Position numbers and translations under genes: made by a program. Source: Kiloniellales bacterium (GTDB lineage Bacteria > Pseudomonadota > Alphaproteobacteria > Kiloniellales > JAKSDN01). Taken from it: 12,342 bases of DNA. The stretch is from positions 1-12,342 of the forward strand of contig JAKSDN010001034.1 in assembly GCA_022360075.1 (NCBI GenBank), written 5' to 3'. Within the stretch, counting starts at the first letter, position 1; each line of letters starts with the position of its first letter. Positions 1 to 8,195 of the stretch are shown one piece after another. The notes beneath the pieces were generated by a model. It did no database searches. It was not told the DNA's origin and worked only from the letters and a program-made list of their open reading frames with translations.

Positions 1-2
1 AC

Positions 3-3000
3 CAGCAGGCCGATGGACTCGACTTCCAGGGCGGCACGGCCGCGGACCGGCTGGTCGTCCGGATGGACGCCGCCGGGACCGCGGGCCTGACAACCTCGGG
101 CGTGGAAACCGTCGAGGTCCATACGGGTGGCGGCAACGTGCTGTCGCTGGGCGCCTCCGACGCCAACACCGTCGAGGTGGCGGCAGGCACGGCCACGGAC
201 TGGCTGGTCCTCGAGAGCGTCGGCGCCGACGTGGACGCCAGCGCCTATCTCGGCACGTTGCGGGTTGACGGCCAGGAGGGTGTCAGCTTCGAGGTCACGA
301 CCGGCGCCGCCCAAACGGAAGTCACCAGCGATGTCGGGGGTTTGCCGACGACGGTTGCGGTGGATGCGACCGAGCTGGCGAACGACGTATTGCTTTTTGT
401 GGGAGGCTCCAGCGCGTTCACGGTGACCGGGCTGCAGGGAAACTTGAATGCGTTTGACGCCACGGGAAGCCTGACGGTCAACACCGCGAACAACGCCAGC
501 GACGACGACATCGCCATCGTCACCGGTTCCGGCGAGACGAGCGTTACGACGGCCGGGGCCAACGACACCGTGACCGTCAACGCCTTTATGTTGGCGGAGA
601 ACACGTCGCTGACCCTGTCGGGCGCCAGCGCCGTGGAGGTGACGAGTCTGGTCGGTGATGTTGGCGCTGCGGGCCTCACCGGGACGCTGACGGTGACGAC
701 AGCGGACGCGACCGACAACAACATCGGCGTCACCACAGGCTCGGCGGCGACGAGCATCACCGGCACGGCCACCGGCGATACCATCACCGTCGAAGCGGCC
801 GTCCTCGACGAAAGTGCGGACCTGACCCTGGCAGGCGCCAGTCACGTTTACGCCACCGACGTCAAGTCCGATGTGGCGGCGGCCTCACTGACCGGGGCGC
901 TAACAGTCGATACCGCCGATGCGGCGGACGACGCCATCCGGATCACGACGGGTTCAGCGGCGACCCAGATCACCGGCAGGGCCGTCAGCGATACCGTGAC
1001 CGTCGATGCCGCCGTGCTGGCGCAGGACACGACCCTGACCCTCATGGATTCGAGTGCTTTCGAGGTGACGGGTCTGGTCGGCGATGTCGATGCGCAGGCC
1101 CTTGTCGGCGGCTTGACGGTGACCACGGCGGACGCGGTCGATAACGGTATTGCTATCGCAACCGGTACGGCGGCGACCGAGATCACCGGCACGGCCGCCG
1201 ACGACACCGTGGACGTTAACGCTTCGCTGCTGGCGCAAAACACCACGCTGACCATGGCAGGCGCCAGCACCTTCGCGGTAACGGCCCTCGTCGGTGACGT
1301 CGATGCGTCGGGCTTGTCCGGCGGGCTGACGGTGACGACGGCGGACGCGATCGACAATGCCATCGGCGTCACCACCGGTTCGGCTGCGACGACTATCGAC
1401 GGCACGGCTGCCGACGATACCGTGACGGTCGATGCCGCTGTATTGGCGGACAACACGTCGCTCACCCTGTCAGGCGCCAGCGCCATGGAGGTAACGGGGC
1501 TGGTCGGTGACGTGAACGCATCGTCGCTTACCGGCGAACTGACGGTGACGACGGCGGACGCGCCGGGCAACACCATCGTCGTCACCACCGGTTCGGCTTC
1601 GACGACCGTCGACGGCACGGGCAACAACGATCTCGTGGCCGTCAATGCGGCGGTGCTGGGTGCGTCCGAGACGCTTACGCTGCAAGGTGCGTCGGGTTTC
1701 GTTGTCAACGACCTGCAAGGCGACCTTGCGGCCGGCGCTTCGACCGGCGACATCAGGGTCACTGCGGTTGGTACCCAAGGCCAGACGCTGAGGACCGGCG
1801 ACGGCGCGGACGTGCTGACGCTGGGAGACGGCGACGACTCGGCGACAGCCGGTGCGGGCGATGACAAGATGTATGGCGGTGCCGGGAGCGACGTCCTGCG
1901 GGGCGGCGAGGGCAGCGACCATATGTATGGCGGCCCCAACATCGCGTCCGAGGTGAACTACCTGCTGGGCGGTGGCGGCACCGGTGACCATGCGCTGTTC
2001 GATGGCGTGTTCGACGACTACAGGTTCCGGGAAGGCGTGTTCGACGTCGATGTCGATGGAAACGGCACTGTTGAGATCGGGGTCACCGGCATCGAGATGA
2101 CGCACCGTGATACCGGAGCCGTCACCTACGTTAACGGCGTGGAAAACGTCGTCTTCCTGGGCAACAACCCCGCCACGGGCTTCGATCCGACCAATCCAGC
2201 GACCTTCGGAGCGATCGAAGACGCGGCAACTGTCGGGCGCGTGGTCCTGAATGTCGGCACCAATGCGCGCTACTACACGCTGGAGGACGCGATCGCCGCC
2301 GCATCGGACGGAGATACCTTGGCCATCGACAGTGGCGCCAACCTCTCCGACGAAGGTGTCATCACCGTCACCCAGGAGGGCCTGACGATCACCGGCGATG
2401 CCGGGGTGACCATAGCGGGTCTGGTGATGGGCCAGGATGCCGACAGCACTCAGGATGTCGTCGCGCTCTATCTGAAGGGCTTCAGCACCAGCGTGACCGG
2501 CAACAACGCCGACAACGTGATCATCGGCACCGGTGCGGACGCGAGCTATCGCTTCGACGGCCGTGGCGGTAACGACACGCTTCTCGGCGACGGCGGCAAC
2601 GATGTCCTGCTGGGCGGGTCCGGCGATGACTTGATTGCGACCACCGGTGGCGATGACGTCATCATTGCGGGCGCCGGCAACGACCGGGTCGTGCTCGCGA
2701 CCCGTGACCTGACCGGAGGCCAAGACGGTGACGTGACCGTGATGCTCGGCAGCGGCGTCGACGAGCTGATCGTCGGTTTGATCGGCGGGTCGCCGGCCGG
2801 GCTGAACATCAGCGCCGTGATCGCCGACCTCCAGCGCGGTACCGATGTCCTCAATGTCGGTAACTTGGAAGAGAGCGGTGGTGCCTTGACGCTTGAGGAT
2901 ATCCAGGCCGCCTTCGGCACGGATCCGCGAGCGGGGACCCACATCGATCTCGACGCTTTTACGGTTGAGGGCGGCGGCTCCGTTGCCGGAGACGTTCATC

Positions 3001-3110
3001 TGAACATGGTCAGCGAGGATCGCTTCGTCAGTGGCGATTTCGTCTTCGTCCATGATGAAAGCGCCCCTGGAAGCTGGTTGCAGGACCTCAACAGTGCGTT
3101 GCCGTTGTAG
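3..3110 (+). CDS. Large RTX-type type I secreted protein (5' end outside window)
   Basis: The reading frame is open from base 3, so the visible 1,035 codons are the C-terminal part of a longer protein; the first ATG in frame, at 63, is not a convincing start. Residue numbers here count from that ATG. Five tandem 71-residue repeats span 181-535, flanked by degenerate copies. RTX calcium-binding nonapeptides follow at about 578-624 (for example GGAGSDVL) and again at 813-877 (GGNDTLLGDGGNDVLLGG). Between them lie a short beta-rich module ending in NGVENVVFLG and a stretch starting RYYTLEDAIAAASDGDT that resembles the opening of right-handed beta-helix proteins. The C-terminus carries SGDFVF near the end, like many type I secretion substrates. 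I see no cysteine and only three lysines, an acidic composition typical of secreted RTX proteins. A role as surface adhesin or S-layer-like protein is inferred; no enzymatic motif is evident. Confidence 0.85.
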   Translation, partial: QQADGLDFQGGTAADRLVVRMDAAGTAGLTTSGVETVEVHTGGGNVLSLGASDANTVEVAAGTATDWLVLESVGADVDASAYLGTLRVDGQEGVSFEVTTGAAQTEVTSDVGGLPTTVAVDATELANDVLLFVGGSSAFTVTGLQGNLNAFDATGSLTVNTANNASDDDIAIVTGSGETSVTTAGANDTVTVNAFMLAENTSLTLSGASAVEVTSLVGDVGAAGLTGTLTVTTADATDNNIGVTTGSAATSITGTATGDTITVEAAVLDESADLTLAGASHVYATDVKSDVAAASLTGALTVDTADAADDAIRITTGSAATQITGRAVSDTVTVDAAVLAQDTTLTLMDSSAFEVTGLVGDVDAQALVGGLTVTTADAVDNGIAIATGTAATEITGTAADDTVDVNASLLAQNTTLTMAGASTFAVTALVGDVDASGLSGGLTVTTADAIDNAIGVTTGSAATTIDGTAADDTVTVDAAVLADNTSLTLSGASAMEVTGLVGDVNASSLTGELTVTTADAPGNTIVVTTGSASTTVDGTGNNDLVAVNAAVLGASETLTLQGASGFVVNDLQGDLAAGASTGDIRVTAVGTQGQTLRTGDGADVLTLGDGDDSATAGAGDDKMYGGAGSDVLRGGEGSDHMYGGPNIASEVNYLLGGGGTGDHALFDGVFDDYRFREGVFDVDVDGNGTVEIGVTGIEMTHRDTGAVTYVNGVENVVFLGNNPATGFDPTNPATFGAIEDAATVGRVVLNVGTNARYYTLEDAIAAASDGDTLAIDSGANLSDEGVITVTQEGLTITGDAGVTIAGLVMGQDADSTQDVVALYLKGFSTSVTGNNADNVIIGTGADASYRFDGRGGNDTLLGDGGNDVLLGGSGDDLIATTGGDDVIIAGAGNDRVVLATRDLTGGQDGDVTVMLGSGVDELIVGLIGGSPAGLNISAVIADLQRGTDVLNVGNLEESGGALTLEDIQAAFGTDPRAGTHIDLDAFTVEGGGSVAGDVHLNMVSEDRFVSGDFVFVHDESAPGSWLQDLNSALPL
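603..1667 (+). repeat. Five tandem 213-bp (71-aa) repeats in the RTX gene
   Basis: Units begin at 603, 816, 1029, 1242 and 1455, each exactly 213 bp. The protein pattern per unit is (T/A)xLTLxGAS, then VTxLVGDV, LTVTTADAxDN, TTGSAAT and TxxDTVTVxAAVL. A degenerate, one-residue-longer copy precedes base 603 and a truncated copy follows 1667 before the first RTX block. DNA identity between units is clearly lower than protein similarity, so the array is old or under selection rather than freshly duplicated. Confidence 0.9.
1794..1934 (+). repeat. First RTX nonapeptide block
   Basis: Codes for consecutive glycine/aspartate-rich nonapeptides of the GGxGxDxUx type (GDGADVLTLGDGDD, GGAGSDVLRGGEGSD), the calcium-binding beta-roll signature of hemolysin-type repeats. 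Confidence 0.85.
2499..2693 (+). repeat. Second RTX nonapeptide block
   Basis: A second run of calcium-binding nonapeptides (GRGGNDTLLGDGGND, LLGGSGDDLIATTGGDD, IIAGAGNDRVVLA). It lies after the beta-helix-like segment and before the C-terminal module. Confidence 0.85.
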
Positions 3111-3179
3111 GAGGTGAGAGCTCGATAAGGGGTTACTCGTTGCTTCCGTCTGGAACGGTTGAGGCGAGCAGGGGGGGAC

Positions 3180-6100
3180 ATGGCGAAGTCGGTGGACACA
3201 GAGGCGCAGTCAGCCAACCGCCGCACGGGGCGAAAGCCGGGCCCACTGTCGAGCATGTCCCTCCTTTCACTGCTGGCGGCCTGTGCAGGCGGCGGGGGTG
3301 GCGGCGGCGAGTCGCTGGGCGGCACACCGCCACCTGTGCCTCCCGCCACGGGGGGGCGCGTCGTCAAAGGCTATGTTGAAGGTTCCGCCGTCTTCCTGGA
3401 CCGGGACGGCGACGGTCTGCCGGATTCTGGCGACGAGCCGGTCTTTACCGACGCGGAAGGCCGCTACACCTTGGAGGCGGCGGCCGGGACCGATGGCACG
3501 ATCATTGCCGTCGGTGGCGTCGATACCCTGACCAACGTCCCGCTGGATGGCACGATCTTCAAGGCGCCGGCCGGTGCGACAGTGATCACGCCGTTGACCA
3601 CCCTCGTCGCCGAAATTGCCGAAAGCGAGGGTATCAGCGTCGACGAGGCCAGCAGCCGGGTCGTGGAATCCTTCGGCCTGACGCTGCCGAGCGGCACTGA
3701 CCTGACCGACTTCGATCCGCTGGCCGACATAGATGGTGCCGGCGCTGAAGTCGAGGACGCCTCGGAAATCGTTCTCAACACCATCTTGTCGATGCAATCG
3801 ATTCTAGAAGGGGCGCAGGTCGAGGGTGCCGCCGAGAAGGCTCTGGCCGCGGCGACGGCGGCCATCGGCGATGGAACGCCGACCGATTGGACGGATGCCG
3901 GCAGCGTGGAAGCTCTCCTCGATCGGGTCTTCGACGACAATGGTCTCGGTGCCTCCAATGCAGCGGACCTGACGGCACTGGCGCAGGCCGTTGCCGGCAC
4001 GAATGACGCGTTGGCGGACCGCTCCGGTCTCGACGAGGCCGCACGCTTGGCCACCCGTTACGCGCTTTCCGAGTTCCAGGATCTGATGAAGCAGGTCGGG
4101 GCCGGGGCCGAGACGAACGCGACCAACCCCGAGAACCAGTTTCTCGACATCTCGCTCAACGATCAGGACGTCAAGGACGGCGTGGACGAGGTCGTCGATA
4201 ATCCGGGGACGGTAATCGACACGTCCGGCGAGACCGTCATCTCCTTTGAGGTTCGCCAGGAAGACGATCCCTTCACGTTGGCGCTACGGCCGGCGTTGAA
4301 GTTCGTGGACGGTGTTCCGGCCGACGTTGAGAGCGTTACCTTGCGCTTTCTCCAGGCCGGTGTCGTTGCCGAGCGGGTAACCGTCAGTTCGGATGGCGAG
4401 ACGCGTGAAACCCTCGTCCCGAATGGCGGCATCTACAACATCGACTATGACGATTTGGACAAGATTCAGATCACGCCGCCGCAGGATTTCAACGGCACCC
4501 TGCAGGTGGAGATCGGCCTGTCGTACCAAGGCATAGCGGACGAGGCGCCGCAAACGTTCGACGTCGACATCACGGCGGTCAACGATGCGCCGGAGATCGC
4601 GGACGGCGAGGAAACGCAAGTATTCGCCGGCTCGTCGGACGGGGTCTTCGCCCCGGAAGGCGAGTTGGTGGGCGCGCTGTTCGGGCCCGCGCTGGACGAT
4701 GCGCGCGACGCCGTCCAGTCGACGGGCGGCAGTAGCGCCAACGGCCTGGCCGGCATCGCCGTTATCGCTAATGCGGCACCGGAGAGCCAGGGCGCCTGGC
4801 AGTATTCGATCGACGGCGGCATGCAGTGGCACGATCTTCCGACAGTCTCGGAAGGGTCTGCCTTCGTGCTGGCCGCCGATGCCCTCGTCCGGTTCCATCC
4901 TGTCGAGAGTTTCAGGATCGGCAATTCCGGCGCGCTGACGATTCGCCTGATCGACGACTCCGCCGGCGGCGTCACCAGCAGCACGGCGATCGACCTTTCC
5001 GCCGCCGGGGCGGTGGGTGGAGAGACCGTCTACAGCGCGGACACGGCCTCGGTCACGGCGTCGTTCGATATCGCCTTCATCGACCCGCCCACGGTCTCGG
5101 AGTCGATAGCCGACGGCATCAGCGCGGCTGAAGCCGCCGCGGGTGTCCCCGTCACCGTCGGGCTGGCGACCAGCACCGCCATCGCGGGCGACCGCGTCGA
5201 GGTTCTACTCGATGGAGCGTCGTTTTCCCCGCCTGTCATCGACGAGATCACGGCTGACCATATTGCGGCCGGCGAGATCGTTTTGACGATTCCATCCGGC
5301 AGCCTCGGAGCGGACGGTACGAAGGAACTGACCGTAAAGCTCGTCTACCCGGCGGACGGCGGCGAAGTCGTATCCGAGTCGATTTCCGTGGTCTTGGATG
5401 CGCAAGCACCCGACCAGCCGGTTCTGGATCAGGTCGACGGCACCATTTCGGGCGAAGAAGCAGAAGCCTTCGTGATAACGGGCACTGCAGCAGGGAGTAC
5501 TTCGGTCGAGGTGACGTTGGTGGGGGCCGGCGGCGATCCGATCGTGCTGACGCTCGGTACGGATCCCGCCGGCCGCTTCCTTGCCCAACTCGATCTTGCC
5601 GCGGCCGCGGCGCCGGTCAATGGCGCCGTCCTTCTGTCCGTCGTCAGCCTCGATGCGGCCGGCAATGCCTCCGCGGCAGCGACCCTGGATCTTGTGGTCG
5701 GCGAGGAAAACCTGGCGCAAGTCCACACCGGCACGCCAACCGGCGTTGCCATCGTAGGGAGCGAGGCACGCGACGTTTTCACCCCCGACGAGGCGGCCAA
5801 CGAGTCCTTTTTCCTGGGCGGTGACGGCTATGACAGTTTGTCGATCGCCGATCTTGCGAGCTCCGCGGTGAGAATCTCTTTGGTCCCGGAGAGCAACCGC
5901 GACACCCTGGAGACGATCCTGCAGGCGGTCGGCGCGTCGCAGGACTTCGACCAGCCCATATGGCGCGTGTCGGAGTTGAGCGGCAGCACAGAGTTTTTCG
6001 TTCAGGCCGATGAAGTCGCCCTTGCCGACGTGATCGTGCGCCTGACCGCCGACGGGGTAATCGCCGATAACAGCGGCACGGTACTGACCGGCGGGTTCGG

Positions 6101-6689
6101 GAGCGAATACCTCGTCGGCGGCAGCGGCGGCGACCGCTTGTTCGGGGGCGATGGCGCCGACACGCTGATCGGCAATGACGGCGACGATGTGCTTGTCAGC
6201 CAGGGCGGCGACGACTTCTTGAACGGTGGCGCCGGAGACGACCTACTGGTGGCGTTCGGGAACGTGGGCGCCGGGCAGAGCGCCGTGACCCTGCAGGGCG
6301 GCGCGGGTCAAGACGATTTCCTCATTGCCCCGTCCGAGGGTTTCGCGCGCGAGGTGACGATCGCGGATTACTTCGTTGGCGAAGATCTGATCGACTTGTC
6401 CGCGTTCCGAGTGGACGACGGTGGAATGCGCGCCTTGACGCCCGCAGATATCGATCTTGCTGCCCTATCGGCGGCGCTGGAAACGCAGGGCTTCTTCGAG
6501 ATCGACTTTTCCATTGCGCAGTTTGTCACTGCCGGAGGCGACGCGGTAGCCGGCGGCTTGCGAGTCGAGCGCGCGGAATTTAGCGACAGCGGGCTTTCCG
6601 CTGCCGACTTCGTTTTTGCCGCGACGGAAAGTGCGTTGGCGCAGGATCCCAGTATCGAAGCGCATGCGGCTCTAGTGGTCGCGAGCTAG
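3180..6689 (+). CDS. RTX/cadherin-like surface protein with lipoprotein-type N-terminus
   Basis: Protein of 1,169 residues from the ATG at 3180, chosen because a G-rich Shine-Dalgarno-like stretch lies just upstream; a TTG at 3159 in the same frame has no clear ribosome site. A basic N-terminus (NRRTGRKPG) is followed by a short hydrophobic run ending in LLAAC at Cys35, then seven glycines. This fits a lipobox, and Cys35 is the only cysteine I see. An EF-hand-like DRDGDGLPDSGDE lies near 74-86. A cadherin-like domain covers about 355-470 (ends ITAVNDAP), followed by a module with WQYSIDGGMQWHDL near 540-553, an Ig-like stretch about 743-840, and RTX nonapeptides about 971-1027. The C-terminal 90 residues end with AADFVF and resemble those of the upstream RTX protein. 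Likely a type I secreted or cell-surface adhesin. The TolC-family gene begins 35 bp downstream. How a lipobox and type I export combine is unclear. Confidence 0.82.
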   Translation: MAKSVDTEAQSANRRTGRKPGPLSSMSLLSLLAACAGGGGGGGESLGGTPPPVPPATGGRVVKGYVEGSAVFLDRDGDGLPDSGDEPVFTDAEGRYTLEAAAGTDGTIIAVGGVDTLTNVPLDGTIFKAPAGATVITPLTTLVAEIAESEGISVDEASSRVVESFGLTLPSGTDLTDFDPLADIDGAGAEVEDASEIVLNTILSMQSILEGAQVEGAAEKALAAATAAIGDGTPTDWTDAGSVEALLDRVFDDNGLGASNAADLTALAQAVAGTNDALADRSGLDEAARLATRYALSEFQDLMKQVGAGAETNATNPENQFLDISLNDQDVKDGVDEVVDNPGTVIDTSGETVISFEVRQEDDPFTLALRPALKFVDGVPADVESVTLRFLQAGVVAERVTVSSDGETRETLVPNGGIYNIDYDDLDKIQITPPQDFNGTLQVEIGLSYQGIADEAPQTFDVDITAVNDAPEIADGEETQVFAGSSDGVFAPEGELVGALFGPALDDARDAVQSTGGSSANGLAGIAVIANAAPESQGAWQYSIDGGMQWHDLPTVSEGSAFVLAADALVRFHPVESFRIGNSGALTIRLIDDSAGGVTSSTAIDLSAAGAVGGETVYSADTASVTASFDIAFIDPPTVSESIADGISAAEAAAGVPVTVGLATSTAIAGDRVEVLLDGASFSPPVIDEITADHIAAGEIVLTIPSGSLGADGTKELTVKLVYPADGGEVVSESISVVLDAQAPDQPVLDQVDGTISGEEAEAFVITGTAAGSTSVEVTLVGAGGDPIVLTLGTDPAGRFLAQLDLAAAAAPVNGAVLLSVVSLDAAGNASAAATLDLVVGEENLAQVHTGTPTGVAIVGSEARDVFTPDEAANESFFLGGDGYDSLSIADLASSAVRISLVPESNRDTLETILQAVGASQDFDQPIWRVSELSGSTEFFVQADEVALADVIVRLTADGVIADNSGTVLTGGFGSEYLVGGSGGDRLFGGDGADTLIGNDGDDVLVSQGGDDFLNGGAGDDLLVAFGNVGAGQSAVTLQGGAGQDDFLIAPSEGFAREVTIADYFVGEDLIDLSAFRVDDGGMRALTPADIDLAALSAALETQGFFEIDFSIAQFVTAGGDAVAGGLRVERAEFSDSGLSAADFVFAATESALAQDPSIEAHAALVVAS
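6090..6260 (+). repeat. RTX nonapeptide block in second RTX gene
   Basis: Encodes GGFGSEYLVGGSGGDRL, FGGDGADTLIGNDGDDVL and LNGGAGDDLLVA, successive calcium-binding nonapeptides placed before the C-terminal secretion-type module. Confidence 0.85.
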
Positions 6690-6724
6690 CGCTGCCGGGC
6701 TCTTTGTTTCTACGGGAGGCATGA

Positions 6725-8176
6725 TTGCCTACACGACGGAGCACCGTCATCTCAACCTGTGCCAGCGTGGGAATCGCCATTTTGTCTATTTCTGCGGCGT
6801 TGGCGCAGGATGGTCCGACACCGTCCGATCTGATTCCGATCGCGTCGAGTCCCGACAGTCCGGAGGCGCAGAGGTTTCTGTCGCTTATCAGCGAGGCAGC
6901 CCGCCGGCATCCGGACTTCGGCGAAGCCCTGGCCCGGGTCGAGGAAAACCGAGGGACGTTGGACGAAGTAAGGTCGGTGCGTTATCCGCAGGTAGAAGCC
7001 GGCTTCGACACGGTCGGCTCACTGACCAACCGAACATCCGTGGGCGGCGAGGAACAGCGCATTCCGAGCCAGTCCGTGCTGCGCCAGGACGTGGTCGTTT
7101 CCGTCAGCCAGTTGATCTTCGATGCAGGGAGCAGCTACCACCGGGTTTCGGCGGTCAAGGCCCGAACCGGAGCCGCGCAAGCAGCCGCGGCCGAGGCCCT
7201 GAACGATGTCGCGCTGCGTGCCCTGGCTGCCTACTTCGATGTCCTGCGCTACCGGCTGGCGGCTCGGATCGCAGCCGAGAACGTCGAGCGGCATGAGCAG
7301 CTGACTGGTTGGGTCATTAGGCGCACGGAGACAGGGGCTGGTTCTCGGAACGATGTTCTGCGGGCGACAAGCCGCTCGAACGAAGCTCAGGCACAGGTGA
7401 TCTTGGCAAACAGCGAGCTGCAGCGGTCCGAGGCGGTCTTTTTCGAGATGTTTGGACTGTCTCCAGTAGCCCTGCCGCCGCCGCTACTGCTGCCGCAAAC
7501 GACGCTCGACGAGACGCGCGCTGTCGAACAGGCGATGGTACAGAACGCCTCCGTGGCGGCCGCCCAAAAGCAGGTTGAAGCCGCACGCGACGAATTGGCT
7601 GCAGAGCGCCTGGCGGCCTATCCAAGCGTCACTCTGGAGGTCAACGGCCGTCAGTTCGATGCAACGTCGTTTGATGACTTGCGATACGACGTCGGTGCCC
7701 GTCTCGTCGTGCGCTACAAGCTGTACTCCGGAGGTGCCGAACGAGGACGCCGGAAGCGGGCAACGGCCCAATTGTGGCAGGCGCGCCATCGGCAGGACGC
7801 CCGGCGGTTGACAGTCGAGCGCCTGGTGGCATCCAGTCTCGGCGATATTGCAGCGCGCCGGGAGCGTGAACGAGCCTTTAGCCTGACGGTAGCCGCGAAC
7901 CTTTCGGCCAGAGATGCCAGTGAGGCACTGTTCGCGCTCGGGCGCACGAGCTTCATGGACATACTGAATGTTCAGCGTGAGTTGTTCACGGCGCGACTGC
8001 AATGGCTGAACGCTATCGTCGATCTCTATCTGGCGCAGTACAGCATGGCTGCCGTCACGGGGGACCTATTGCCGTTCCTCGGATTAGAGAAGCTGGCACG
8101 TGTGGAAACCGGCCTCGCCCGTAGTCCGCGTGGCTCTCTAGAGCCTGCTTCGGGTCAACCGGGACGCTTTGATTGA
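6725..8176 (+). CDS. TolC-family outer-membrane efflux/secretion protein
   Basis: Protein of 483 residues, normal for TolC-type channels. The start is TTG at 6725, five bases after GGGAGG (6714-6719); an overlapping ATG at 6721 is out of frame and too close to the ribosome site. A signal peptide is visible: basic PTRR, a hydrophobic core (VGIAILSISAALA) and likely cleavage before QDG near residue 28. The two-fold repeat of the OEP family shows in the strand/turn motifs LIFDAGSSYHRV (first half) and YKLYSGGAERGRRKRA (second half), each followed by long alanine/arginine-rich coiled-coil helices. The family forms trimeric channels across outer membrane and periplasm for type I secretion or efflux. 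Its place directly after two RTX genes supports a role in exporting them. The ABC transporter and HlyD-type adaptor are absent here and may lie upstream of the window. Confidence 0.9.
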   Translation: MPTRRSTVISTCASVGIAILSISAALAQDGPTPSDLIPIASSPDSPEAQRFLSLISEAARRHPDFGEALARVEENRGTLDEVRSVRYPQVEAGFDTVGSLTNRTSVGGEEQRIPSQSVLRQDVVVSVSQLIFDAGSSYHRVSAVKARTGAAQAAAAEALNDVALRALAAYFDVLRYRLAARIAAENVERHEQLTGWVIRRTETGAGSRNDVLRATSRSNEAQAQVILANSELQRSEAVFFEMFGLSPVALPPPLLLPQTTLDETRAVEQAMVQNASVAAAQKQVEAARDELAAERLAAYPSVTLEVNGRQFDATSFDDLRYDVGARLVVRYKLYSGGAERGRRKRATAQLWQARHRQDARRLTVERLVASSLGDIAARRERERAFSLTVAANLSARDASEALFALGRTSFMDILNVQRELFTARLQWLNAIVDLYLAQYSMAAVTGDLLPFLGLEKLARVETGLARSPRGSLEPASGQPGRFD

Positions 8177-8195
8177 TCCTGCGTAGAGGTGTTCT

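Noticed and set aside
848..1942. Minus-strand open frame of 364 codons opposite the 71-residue repeats
   Set aside because: Its repetitive Ser/Ala/Val sequence simply mirrors the sense-strand repeats.
1470..3053. Long minus-strand open frame of 527 codons opposite the first RTX gene
   Set aside because: It lies wholly antisense to a clearly coding RTX gene, shows no domain I recognise, and such open frames are expected opposite GC-rich repetitive genes.
6721..7296. ATG-started open frame overlapping the TolC gene start
   Set aside because: It is out of frame with the TolC protein, its ATG is one base from the Shine-Dalgarno, and the product is low-complexity Arg/Gly/Ser-rich.
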